From: an uncultured Microbacteriaceae bacterium
GTDB lineage: Bacteria; Actinomycetota; Actinomycetes; Actinomycetales; Microbacteriaceae
Reading direction: 5' to 3'
Assembly: GCA_946481135.1 (NCBI GenBank)
Contig: CAMLMQ010000030.1
Coordinates: forward strand, 1-20,045
DNA length: 20,045 nt
The position numbers and the translations under genes are program-made. Below, one piece after another: positions 1 to 6,981 of this stretch. Position 1 is the stretch's first letter. Every line of letters begins with the position of its first letter. The notes beneath the pieces were generated by a model. The model saw only the letters and a list, made by a program, of their open reading frames with translations. It was not told the origin of the DNA and did not search any database.

Positions 1-300
1 TGCCGGGCGATGATGACCCACCCCCGCCTGCTGCTGCTCGACGAGCCGGCCGCCGGACTCACCCACGCCGAGGTCGAGAACTTCATCGCCTCGGTGCGGG
101 CGATGCGCACCGACTTCGACCTCACCGTCGTCATCGTCGAGCACCACATGGGGCTCATCTCTGCTCTCACCGACCGCGTCGTCGTGCTCGACCACGGCGC
201 GAAGCTCATGGAGGGCACCGCGGCCGAGGCTCAGTCCGACCCGCGGGTCATCGAGGCCTATCTCGGGAAGGAGGTCGCGGATGAGCCTCCTGCAGCTTGA
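1..300 (+). CDS. livG: Branched-chain amino acid ABC transporter ATP-binding protein, 3' end (LivG-like)
   Basis: This is the C-terminal part (about 99 residues) of an ABC ATPase whose reading frame is open through base 1, so the gene begins outside the window; the ATG at 10 is internal. Visible are the end of the nucleotide-binding domain: the Walker B stretch LLLLDEP, the D-loop region AAGLTHAE, and the switch histidine in VIVEHHMGL, followed by the typical VLDHGAKLMEG strand. The Walker A and signature motifs must lie upstream. EHHMGL after Walker B is characteristic of the LivG branch of the HAAT (branched-chain amino acid) family. Its last 20 bases overlap livF, and its 3' end carries the livF ribosome-binding site (AAGGAGG, 268-274). 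Its role would be to pair with LivF to power import of amino acids or related compounds through LivH/LivM. The exact substrate cannot be read from sequence. Confidence 0.9.
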   Translation, partial: CRAMMTHPRLLLLDEPAAGLTHAEVENFIASVRAMRTDFDLTVVIVEHHMGLISALTDRVVVLDHGAKLMEGTAAEAQSDPRVIEAYLGKEVADEPPAA

Positions 301-991
301 GGACGTCACCGCCGCCTACGGGCACGCGCAGGTGCTGCACGGCATCTCGCTGAGCGTCGGCGACAACGAGGCCGCCGGCATCCTCGGCGCGAACGGGGCC
401 GGCAAGACCACGACCCTGCGGGCGATCAGCGGGATGGTGAGCGTCGGCGGCAAGATCACCTTCGACGGTCGCGACATCACCGGATACCGCCCCGACCGGG
501 TCGCGGCGCTCGGCATCGCGCACGTGCCCGAGGGGCGCGGCACGATCGGCGACCTGACCGTGCGCGACAACCTGCGGGTCGGCGCGTACCTGCGCAAGGA
601 CCGCGCGGGCATCGCCGAGGACGTCGAGCTGTGCCTCGACCTCTTCCCCAACCTCCGCGAGCGCATCGGCTCCAACGCGTCGGCGCTCTCCGGCGGCGAA
701 CAGCAGATGCTCGCGATCTCGCGCGCGATCATGGCCAGGCCGCGCCTCATCCTGCTCGACGAGGCGTCGCTCGGCCTCGCGCCGAGCACCGCGCAGAACG
801 TCTACCAGGCGATCCGGCGGCTGCGCACCGAGCAGGGTGTCGCGATGCTCGTCGTCGAGCAGAACGCGATGCTCGCCTTCTCGGTCGTCGACCACGCGGT
901 CGTGGTGGAGACCGGGAACGTGTCGCTGTCGGGCAGCCGCGACGAGCTCGCCGGCATGGACGAGGTGCGCCGCGCGTACCTGGGAGGCTGA
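281..991 (+). CDS. livF: Branched-chain amino acid ABC transporter ATP-binding protein (LivF-like)
   Basis: This 236-residue protein is a complete ABC ATPase of normal LivF length. The Walker A is GANGAGKT (residues 36-43), the signature is LSGGEQQ (136-142), and Walker B is LILLDE (156-161). The switch position reads VVEQN, with glutamine (Q194) in place of the usual histidine, which is a common feature of LivF proteins rather than a defect. ATG 281 is chosen because a near-perfect Shine-Dalgarno AAGGAGG ends 6 bases upstream and the protein then begins directly with the first strand of the ABC domain. The start overlaps the livG stop by 20 bases, implying coupled translation. livH follows one base after its stop. 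It acts as the second cytoplasmic ATPase subunit of the importer. Confidence 0.95.
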   Translation: MSLLQLEDVTAAYGHAQVLHGISLSVGDNEAAGILGANGAGKTTTLRAISGMVSVGGKITFDGRDITGYRPDRVAALGIAHVPEGRGTIGDLTVRDNLRVGAYLRKDRAGIAEDVELCLDLFPNLRERIGSNASALSGGEQQMLAISRAIMARPRLILLDEASLGLAPSTAQNVYQAIRRLRTEQGVAMLVVEQNAMLAFSVVDHAVVVETGNVSLSGSRDELAGMDEVRRAYLGG

Positions 992-992
992 C

Positions 993-1874
993 ATGACCTA
1001 CTTCATCCAGCTCGTCATCGAGGGACTCTCGACGGGATCGATCTACGCCGCGCTCGCGCTCGCGATCGTGCTCGTCAACCGCGCGACCGGCATCATCAAC
1101 TTCGCGCAGGGCTCGATGGCGGTGCTCTCGACCTTCGTGGCCTTCGCGCTCGTGCGAGCCGGGCTCCCGCTCCCCGTCGCGGCGCTCGTCGCGATCGCGT
1201 TCGGGTTCCTCCTCGGCGCCGTCGTCGAACGCGTGATCGTGCGGCCCTTCGAGGGCGGCGACCACGACACGACCGTCGTCGTCACGATCGGCCTCTTCGT
1301 GGCCTTCACCGGCGTCGCCGCGCTGTTCTTCGGCTACGAGCCGCGCCAGTTCCCGTCGTTCTTCGGCACCGAGACCCTCGACCTCGGCGGCGTCTTCGTG
1401 AGCCTGCGCTCGCTCGGCACGATCCTCGTGCTGCTCGGCGTGATGGTCGTGCTGCAGGTGCTGTTCCGCGCGACGAAGCTCGGCCTCGCCATGCGGGCCG
1501 TGGCCGACAACCCGAAGTCGGCGGCCCTCTCCGGACTGCCCGTGAGCCGCCTGCTCATGATCGGCTGGGGCCTGGCGTCCGCGCTCGGGGCGATCGCGGG
1601 CATCCTCGTCGCCCCGCAGCTCTTCGTGAGCCCCGTGATGCTCGACTTCGTGCTCGTCTACGCCCTCGCCGCAGCCATCCTCGGCGGGCTCGACTCGCCG
1701 CTCGGCGCGGTCGTCGCGGCGTGGATCATCGGCGTCGTCGAGAATCTCGCGGCGGCCTACATCGACATCATCGGGAACGACCTCAAGATCGCGGTGCCGC
1801 TCATCCTGATGATCGTCATCCTCATCGTGAGGCCGCAGGGCCTCTTCGGGCGGAAGGTCGTGGTGCGCGTCTGA
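993..1874 (+). CDS. livH: Branched-chain amino acid ABC transporter permease (LivH-like)
   Basis: This 293-residue, strongly hydrophobic inner-membrane permease has about eight predicted transmembrane segments. The N-terminus GLSTGSIYAALALAIVL and the segment INFAQGSMAVLS are typical of LivH. The cytoplasmic coupling-loop region AMRAVADNPKSAALSG and the C-terminal IVRPQGLFG are also family hallmarks. The longer open frame beginning at 837 runs inside livF and is not a real extension. ATG 993 has GGGAGG (982-987) at good distance and starts at the conserved N-terminus. Its TGA stop shares its A with the livM ATG (1874), so translation is probably coupled. It forms half of the transmembrane channel together with LivM. 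Confidence 0.94.
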   Translation: MTYFIQLVIEGLSTGSIYAALALAIVLVNRATGIINFAQGSMAVLSTFVAFALVRAGLPLPVAALVAIAFGFLLGAVVERVIVRPFEGGDHDTTVVVTIGLFVAFTGVAALFFGYEPRQFPSFFGTETLDLGGVFVSLRSLGTILVLLGVMVVLQVLFRATKLGLAMRAVADNPKSAALSGLPVSRLLMIGWGLASALGAIAGILVAPQLFVSPVMLDFVLVYALAAAILGGLDSPLGAVVAAWIIGVVENLAAAYIDIIGNDLKIAVPLILMIVILIVRPQGLFGRKVVVRV

Positions 1875-2923
1875 TGGACACCCTCGCCAAACTCTCTCGC
1901 AACACCTGGGTACGCGTCGCGTTCGGCGTCGCCGTCGCGGTGCTGCTCGTCGTGCTCCCGCTCACGCAGAGCCCCTACGTCAACCGGCAGCTCTCGCTCA
2001 TGGCGGTGTTCGCGGTCGCGATCGTCGGGCTCAACATCGTCATGGGCTACGCCGGTCAGGTCTCGCTCGGGCAGAGCGCGTTCCTCGGCCTCGGCGCGTA
2101 CATCGCCGCCTACGGCGTGGTCGAGGGATGGCCGATCCCGGTCATCTTCGTGCTCTGCGCGCTCGTGCCCGCCGCGGTCGGCCTGCTCGTCGCCCTCGCC
2201 GCCGCCCGGTTGCGCGGACTCGCGCTCGCGATGGTCACGATCACCCTGCCGATCATCGGGGTGCCCCTCGCGAAGCGTCTGCGGGAGTTCACGGGCGGGT
2301 CCCAGGGCACGACCGTCAGTTGGCTCCGGGCTCCCGAATGGTCGGGCCTCGATCACGACCAGTGGCGCTACTACGTCGTCGTCGTCATCGCCGTGCTCAT
2401 GTTCCTGCTCGCCCGCAATCTCGTGAAGGGCAAGATGGGGCGCGCCTTCCGCATCGTCAAGGAGAACGAGTCGGTCGCGATCGCGATGGGCATCTCGCCG
2501 TACCGCTACAAGGTGCTCGCGTTCACGATCGCGTCGCTCTTCGGCGGCGTCGCCGGCTTCCTCTACCTCGGGATCGTGCAGTACACCTCCCCCGAGACCC
2601 TCAACTTCCACCACTCGATCAACATGGTCGCGGCGATGGTGATCGGCGGCTCCGCCTCGATCCTCGGGTCGATCCTCGGCGCGATCTACTACATGCTCGT
2701 GCCGGTGCTCGCGAACGAGGTCGACCCCTCGCTCACAGCGCTCGTGTCGGGCGTGATCCTGCTCGCCGTGCTGTTCCTCGTGCCCGGCGGCATCGTGTCG
2801 CTGCCGCGGCGTCTCACCCAGGTCGTCCGGGCGGTGCGTCGTCGCGCCGGCCGCGGCGCCTCCCCCAGCCCTTCGGGCCGGACGCCTGCGTCCACGGGCC
2901 CGGAGTCCACCGAGAAGAAGTAA
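1874..2923 (+). CDS. livM: Branched-chain amino acid ABC transporter permease (LivM-like)
   Basis: This 349-residue membrane protein is the partner permease. LivM features visible include LNIVMGYAGQVSLGQSAF near residues 50-70, the multi-helix core, the coupling loop AFRIVKENESVAIAMGI and the conserved stretch YTSPETLNFHHSI. A basic tail after the last helix (RRRAGRGASPSPSGRTPAST) is a poorly conserved cytoplasmic extension. ATG 1874 overlaps the livH stop by one base; the longer frame from 1721 is livH DNA read in another frame. The gene for the substrate-binding protein begins 20 bases after the stop. It should sit in the cytoplasmic membrane and move the substrate handed over by the lipoprotein. 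Confidence 0.94.
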   Translation: MDTLAKLSRNTWVRVAFGVAVAVLLVVLPLTQSPYVNRQLSLMAVFAVAIVGLNIVMGYAGQVSLGQSAFLGLGAYIAAYGVVEGWPIPVIFVLCALVPAAVGLLVALAAARLRGLALAMVTITLPIIGVPLAKRLREFTGGSQGTTVSWLRAPEWSGLDHDQWRYYVVVVIAVLMFLLARNLVKGKMGRAFRIVKENESVAIAMGISPYRYKVLAFTIASLFGGVAGFLYLGIVQYTSPETLNFHHSINMVAAMVIGGSASILGSILGAIYYMLVPVLANEVDPSLTALVSGVILLAVLFLVPGGIVSLPRRLTQVVRAVRRRAGRGASPSPSGRTPASTGPESTEKK

Positions 2924-2943
2924 CGAAGAAAGAGGCAAGGTCA

Positions 2944-4191
2944 ATGATGAACTTCCGTTCGACCAGCCGAGTCGCCGGCGTTCTCGCCGTCGGCGCGGCG
3001 GCCACCCTCCTCATCGCGGGCTGCTCCCGCGGCGGGGACACCCCGGGCGGCGGCGAGGCCGAGGCGAGCCCCGGCATCACCGACGACTCGCTGCTGCTGG
3101 GCATCTCGAGCCCGCTGAGCGGTGCCACCGCGGGACCCGGCTCGTGCACCGTCGCGGGCCTCTACACCTACCTCGAGGCGAAGAACGCCGACGGCGGGTT
3201 CGAGTTCGGCGACGGCAACACCCGCCAGGTGACGCTCGAGTACCTCGACGACACCTACGACCCGGCGAAGGCGCAGGCGAACTTCACGCAGCTCGTCGAC
3301 GAGGGCATCTTCGCCTACGTCGGCGCGCTCGGCACGCCGACCAACGCGGCGATCATGCCGATCGCGAACGAGCAGGAGATCCCGCAGGTGCTGCTCGTCA
3401 CGGGCGCCACGATGTTCTCGTCCGACCAGGAGAGCAACCCGTGGACCATGGGCCTGCTGCCGACCTACTACGACGAGGGCTTCGCCTTCGGTGAGCTCAT
3501 GGCGGAGCGCGGCGACGTGACCGTCGCGATCCTCGCGCAGAACGACGACTACGGCGACGACTACGTCGCGGGCTTCGAGGCCGCGATCGACGGGTCGGAT
3601 GTCGAGGTCGTCGCGAGCACGACGTACGAGCCCACCGACCCGACGCTCGACGCGCAGGTCACCGAGCTCGCCGCGTCGGGTGCCGACGCGCTGCTCAGCG
3701 CGGTCTCGGTCACCCCGCTGCAGGTCGGCGTGCTGACCAAGGCGCAGTCGCTCGGCTGGACCCCGGAGATCTTCCTCCCGTCCAACACCTCGACGCCGGC
3801 CACGGTCGTCGTGCCGGGCAACGGTGCCGCCTACCCGGCGGTGTACACGACGTCGCTGTCGAAGGTCCCGGCGTCGCCGGCCTTCGCCGAGGACGAGGAC
3901 GTCATCGCCTACAACGAGGCCTTCGCCGAGTACGGCTCGTCGATCGCCGAGGTCTTCACGCCGCACTGCGCGTGGAGCTACGCCGAGGGCGCCATCCTCG
4001 AGGAGGCGTTCCGGAACATGGAGGAGCCCACGCGGGCGAGCTTCATGGAGGCGCTGCACTCGATCGAGGACTTCCAGGCTCCGCTGCTGCTCGACGGCAT
4101 CACGGTCAACACCACCGACCGCACGCTGCCGGCGATCCAGGGTCTGACCCTCGTGCAGTTCAACGGCCAGGGCTACGGCCCGGTGCAGTAA
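2944..4191 (+). CDS. ABC transporter substrate-binding lipoprotein (Peripla_BP_6 / LivJ-like)
   Basis: This 415-residue type I periplasmic-binding fold protein has a lipoprotein signal peptide: basic n-region (RSTSR), hydrophobic stretch and lipobox LIAGC with the lipidated cysteine at residue 27. A flexible Gly/Ser/Glu linker follows, then the mature domain starting at DDSLLLGISSPLSG, as in LivJ/LivK. AYVGALGTPTNAAIMPIANE and AILAQNDDYG match the first-lobe and hinge regions of the family. Two cysteines in the mature protein (C68 and C342) could form a disulfide. Two ATGs in tandem (2944, 2947) are possible starts; an AG-rich sequence (GAGGCAAGG) precedes them. It closes the liv operon and is followed by a hairpin terminator. 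It probably captures branched-chain amino acids or a similar small molecule outside the membrane. The ligand is unknown and could be different. Confidence 0.92.
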   Translation: MMNFRSTSRVAGVLAVGAAATLLIAGCSRGGDTPGGGEAEASPGITDDSLLLGISSPLSGATAGPGSCTVAGLYTYLEAKNADGGFEFGDGNTRQVTLEYLDDTYDPAKAQANFTQLVDEGIFAYVGALGTPTNAAIMPIANEQEIPQVLLVTGATMFSSDQESNPWTMGLLPTYYDEGFAFGELMAERGDVTVAILAQNDDYGDDYVAGFEAAIDGSDVEVVASTTYEPTDPTLDAQVTELAASGADALLSAVSVTPLQVGVLTKAQSLGWTPEIFLPSNTSTPATVVVPGNGAAYPAVYTTSLSKVPASPAFAEDEDVIAYNEAFAEYGSSIAEVFTPHCAWSYAEGAILEEAFRNMEEPTRASFMEALHSIEDFQAPLLLDGITVNTTDRTLPAIQGLTLVQFNGQGYGPVQ

Positions 4192-4204
4192 CACCGATGG
4201 ACGA

Positions 4205-4238
4205 GAACGCCCCCGGTTCCTCGGAGCCGGGGGCGTTC
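4205..4238. terminator. Strong hairpin between convergent genes, probable bidirectional terminator
   Basis: A perfect 12-base inverted repeat, GAACGCCCCCGG (4205-4216) and CCGGGGGCGTTC (4227-4238), flanks a 10-base loop that can itself pair a little further. It sits in the 53-base gap between the ends of the liv operon (stop at 4191) and the convergent hydrolase gene (stop at 4245), the expected place for a shared terminator. There is no T-run on the plus side, only CCCGCGTTC, which is common for actinobacterial hairpins, so the mode of termination (intrinsic without U-tract, or Rho-assisted) is open. Confidence 0.8.
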
Positions 4239-4244
4239 CCGCGT

Positions 4245-5903
4245 TCAGTGGGGCAGGATCGGAATCGTCAGCGTCGCGTCGAAGCGGCCGCCGGTGTGGA
4301 GCAGCTGGGGCCCCCGGTTGAGGTCGGACTCGTGCCGGGCGTGGACGAGCGGCTTCGCGTAGTGCTTGAGGTCGTGGCCCTGCACGACGAGCACGAGGCT
4401 CTCCCCCGCGGCGAAGCGCGTGCCCGACGGGAGGATCTCGACGTCGAGCCGCGTCGGTCCGTCGGTCTCGAGCGGCAGTTCTCGGCGGTGCGCGAGCACG
4501 GGCAGGAAGTCGGTCGAGCGCTCCGTGTCGAGCTCGCGGTGCGACGCCCGGATCCAGCCGAGCGCGACGGGGCCGTCCTCGAACTGCGCGTAGTACGCGA
4601 ACGGCACGATCTCGCCTGCGCCGTCGCGCTTGAACAGTCCGAGGAAGACATCCATGTCGGTCGCCTCGGGGGCCTCGACCCAGAGCGTCGCGCGGGCGTG
4701 CCCCACCACGTCGGTGTCGGCCTCGAAACGATGCTCGAAGACGACCCGGGATGCCGCGAAAGGATCGCCGAGGCCGTGGTAGCGCGCGGTCGACTCCGCC
4801 GTGACGGGCTCGTGCGCGAGGGATCCGGTGGCCGCGTCGAGGTGAAGGGTGCGGTACTCGACCTCGGGCAGCGGCCATGCCGTGCTCTCGACGAACGAGC
4901 CGACCCCGTAGCGCTCGCGCAGCTCCACCCGCACGGGAGGCCAGGCGTCGAGGCCGGAGTCGTGCCCGAGGAGGAAGTGATCGAAGAACTGCCGCTGCAG
5001 CTCCACCATCTCGGGCCGGTAGTACTCCGCCCACTTCTTGGCGCCGTGCACGTGCAGCCACTTCTGGGGGCTCGACAGGCGTCGGAAACCCTCGAGCGTC
5101 CCCCGCGTGTGGAGTCCCTGATCGGTCCACGACGCGACGACGAAGGCCGGCACGTCGATCGATTCCAGATCGGCCGCCTTCGACGCCCAGAAGTCGTCGA
5201 ACAGCGGGTGTTCGCGGTTCTCGCGCTCGAGATCCTCGATCGGGCCGGTCGACGCGCCCCAGCGCTCCCAGATGTACGGCCAGAACGACGTCTCGGGGAT
5301 GCCGCCGTGCCGCGCGACCTCGCGGTAGGTGTCGCTCCAGCCCTCCCACGGGTTGATCGCCGCGAGGTGCGGGGGTTTGAGGCCCGCGACGCGCCACTGC
5401 GCGACCGTGAGGTACGACACTCCCGTGAGACCCACCCGCCCGTTCGACCAGGGCTGCACGCCGGCCCACTCGATGAGGTCGAAGAAGTCCTCCGCCTCCT
5501 CGGGCGAGACGTACGACGCCGGGCCTTTCGCGTACCAGGTCCCCGGGATGTCGGCGATCACGAGCGCGTACCCGCGAGGCACCCAGTAGACCGGGTCGGG
5601 TCCCTCGAACGTCGTCAGCGCGCTCATCCACTCCGGCTTCGCGCCGCTCGTCGGGTAGATCTGCCCGATCGGCGCCGGGTCGTGTTTGCCATAGGGCGAC
5701 CACGCGATGAGCACCCCCGCGGGCTCCCCCGAATCCGGCCGGTAGACGTCGGCCTGCACCGAGCGCCCGGATCGCGCGATCACCTCGACGTCGCGGTCGA
5801 TGAGCATGCCCGGGTGCGCCTCCTGGCGCGGGTTCGGCGGGGTTCCGTGGCGCGACTCGGGCGTGCTGCGCGGGGGTCGCGTCGGATAGGGGAAGTCGGA
5901 CAT
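4245..5903 (-). CDS. CocE/NonD-family serine hydrolase (X-Pro dipeptidyl-peptidase-like)
   Basis: This is a 552-residue protein of the S15/CocE alpha/beta-hydrolase group. The N-terminal half is the catalytic domain. VLIAWSPYGKHD (64-75) is the oxyanion-side strand typical of CocE, and GVSYL (161-165) contains the nucleophile S163. The acid is probably D261 in SWTDQGLHTRG, and H286 in KWLHVHGAKKW completes the triad. The C-terminal third fits the jelly-roll lid of this family (PF08530-type), with RATLWVEAPEATDMDVFLGL and a final strand ESLVLVVQGHDL. No signal peptide is visible, so it is probably cytoplasmic. Family members hydrolyse esters or amides of varied small substrates; the real substrate is unknown. 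ATG 5903 has the ribosome-binding site GAAAGGACGAGG just upstream. It is transcribed alone, divergently from the reductase gene, and nothing ties it functionally to the liv operon. Confidence 0.88.
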   Translation of the reverse strand: MSDFPYPTRPPRSTPESRHGTPPNPRQEAHPGMLIDRDVEVIARSGRSVQADVYRPDSGEPAGVLIAWSPYGKHDPAPIGQIYPTSGAKPEWMSALTTFEGPDPVYWVPRGYALVIADIPGTWYAKGPASYVSPEEAEDFFDLIEWAGVQPWSNGRVGLTGVSYLTVAQWRVAGLKPPHLAAINPWEGWSDTYREVARHGGIPETSFWPYIWERWGASTGPIEDLERENREHPLFDDFWASKAADLESIDVPAFVVASWTDQGLHTRGTLEGFRRLSSPQKWLHVHGAKKWAEYYRPEMVELQRQFFDHFLLGHDSGLDAWPPVRVELRERYGVGSFVESTAWPLPEVEYRTLHLDAATGSLAHEPVTAESTARYHGLGDPFAASRVVFEHRFEADTDVVGHARATLWVEAPEATDMDVFLGLFKRDGAGEIVPFAYYAQFEDGPVALGWIRASHRELDTERSTDFLPVLAHRRELPLETDGPTRLDVEILPSGTRFAAGESLVLVVQGHDLKHYAKPLVHARHESDLNRGPQLLHTGGRFDATLTIPILPH

Positions 5904-5930
5904 CCTCGTCCTTTCTGCTGACTCGTTCCG

Positions 5931-5936
5931 ACGCTA
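5931..5936 (-). promoter_or_regulatory. Candidate -10 element for the CocE-type hydrolase gene
   Basis: On the minus strand TAGCGT reads towards the hydrolase start, 27 bases before its ATG. It would give a short leader of about 20 bases containing the GAAAGGACGAGG ribosome-binding site. No good -35 hexamer is seen. The call rests on TANNNT and position only. Confidence 0.4.
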
Positions 5937-5963
5937 GCCGCCGACGCTGTCGGGGGCACGGCC

Positions 5964-5969
5964 TAGCCT
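5964..5969 (+). promoter_or_regulatory. Candidate -10 element of a leaderless promoter for the RibD/DHFR-like gene
   Basis: TAGCCT lies 6 bases before the ATG at 5976, so the expected transcription start is at or next to the A of the start codon. No Shine-Dalgarno sequence stands between (CGCGAG only). A TANNNT at this distance is the usual layout of leaderless genes in actinobacteria. A -35 element is not obvious. Confidence 0.5.
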
Positions 5970-5975
5970 CGCGAG

Positions 5976-6527
5976 ATGGGAAAGTTCCTCTTCGACACCG
6001 CGACGACGATCAACGGCTTCCTCGCCGACGAGCAGAACTCGCTCGCCTGGCTGTTCGCCGTCGAGGGCGGTGAGCATCCCGACGAAGGCCTCTTCCCCAC
6101 GGCCGCGACGGTGCTCGTCGAGGGGTCGACGACGTACGAGTGGCTGCTGGCCGAGTCCGACCTGATCGCCCACCCCGAGAAGTGGCAGGAGTTCCACGGC
6201 GACCGGCCGACCTTCGTGTTCACGACACGGCAGCTGCCGACGCCGGAGGGCGCCGACGTCCGATTCGTCTCGGGCGCGGTGAGCGATGCGCTCCCCGCGA
6301 TCCGCGAGGCGGCCGGCGACGGAGACGTGTGGGTGGTCGGCGGCGGCGACCTCGCCGGCCAGTTCCTCGAGGCGGGCGCGCTCGACGAGATCGCCCTCTC
6401 GGTCGCCCCCGTCGCGCTCCCCGGTGGCGCCCCGCTGCTTCCGCGGCGGCTGGAGTCCGACCGGCTGCGACTCGTCTCGGCCGAGAAGGTCGGGCAGTTC
6501 GCCCGGTTGGTCTACGTCGTCAGCTGA
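5976..6527 (+). CDS. Dihydrofolate reductase family protein (RibD C-terminal domain-like)
   Basis: This 183-residue single-domain protein has the DHFR/RibD-C fold. The N-terminal strand FDTATTINGFLAD (6-18) matches the start of this family, and VLVEGSTTYEWLL (47-58) is the usual second motif (normally GRxTYE). The NADPH-binding glycine stretch is VVGGGDLAGQFL (120-131), followed by ALDEIALSVAPVALPGGAPLL (135-155), the family's C-terminal signature. Members of this stand-alone group are predicted NADPH-dependent reductases. The substrate is not known, and it should not be called a true folate or riboflavin enzyme from sequence. The start is set by the leaderless-type TAGCCT 6 bases upstream and by the family N-terminus. 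The 3' end overlaps the convergent Nudix gene by 8 bases. Confidence 0.88.
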   Translation: MGKFLFDTATTINGFLADEQNSLAWLFAVEGGEHPDEGLFPTAATVLVEGSTTYEWLLAESDLIAHPEKWQEFHGDRPTFVFTTRQLPTPEGADVRFVSGAVSDALPAIREAAGDGDVWVVGGGDLAGQFLEAGALDEIALSVAPVALPGGAPLLPRRLESDRLRLVSAEKVGQFARLVYVVS

Positions 6528-6981
6528 CGACGTCAGCCCGGGGCGGCACGTGCGACCGCACGAGAACGGGCAGTTCCGCGGGCTCGCACTCGAACTCGTC
6601 CGACGCGAGGTCGGAGGGACTCATCCACCGCCAGTCGACGACGTCGACCTGCTCCTCCTCGGTCCAGCCCTCCCGCGACGGTTCGAACGTCTCGACCCGC
6701 AGCGCGTACCAGGCCCACCGACCTTCGTCGTAGGGATGCCAGCGCTGGTCGGGGTCGAAGTCGGCTTCGAGGAAGGGCTCCGGCACGGCCGCGAGGCGGA
6801 GACCGGTCTCCTCGTAGGTCTCGCGGATCGCGGCGGCGGCGAAGTCCTCCCCCGGGTCGACTCCCCCGCCCGGCGTGATCCAGCGCGGCGGCACCGATCG
6901 ATCCTTGCCGTACTGCAGGAACATCAGCACCCGGTCGTCGGCGTCGTACAGCAGCACCCGGGCGGTCGCCCGGAAGGTCAT
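6520..6981 (-). CDS. Nudix hydrolase
   Basis: This 153-residue protein carries a complete Nudix box at residues 39-61. G39 is followed after five residues by E45, and the core R53-E54-T-Y-E57-E58-T-G60-L supplies the metal-binding glutamates, matching GX5EX7REUXEEXGU exactly. The stretch RWITPGGG before it is the usual entry to the box, and FRATARVLLYDADDRVLMF is the first strand pair. Enzymes of this family cleave nucleoside diphosphates linked to another moiety, often in housecleaning of damaged nucleotides; the substrate here cannot be assigned. Its ATG overlaps the stop of the SDR gene by 4 bases (ATGA), so it is translated as the second gene of a two-gene operon. Its end overlaps the convergent reductase gene by 8 bases. 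Confidence 0.93.
   Translation of the reverse strand: MTFRATARVLLYDADDRVLMFLQYGKDRSVPPRWITPGGGVDPGEDFAAAAIRETYEETGLRLAAVPEPFLEADFDPDQRWHPYDEGRWAWYALRVETFEPSREGWTEEEQVDVVDWRWMSPSDLASDEFECEPAELPVLVRSHVPPRADVVS

Noticed and set aside
2941..5703. A 920-codon open frame on the minus strand across the binding-protein gene and the hydrolase gene
   Set aside because: It is very rich in Arg/Gly/Ala/Pro, has no recognisable domain and runs antisense to livJ and out of frame over the hydrolase, a usual artefact of high GC. Both overlapped genes have clear family motifs.
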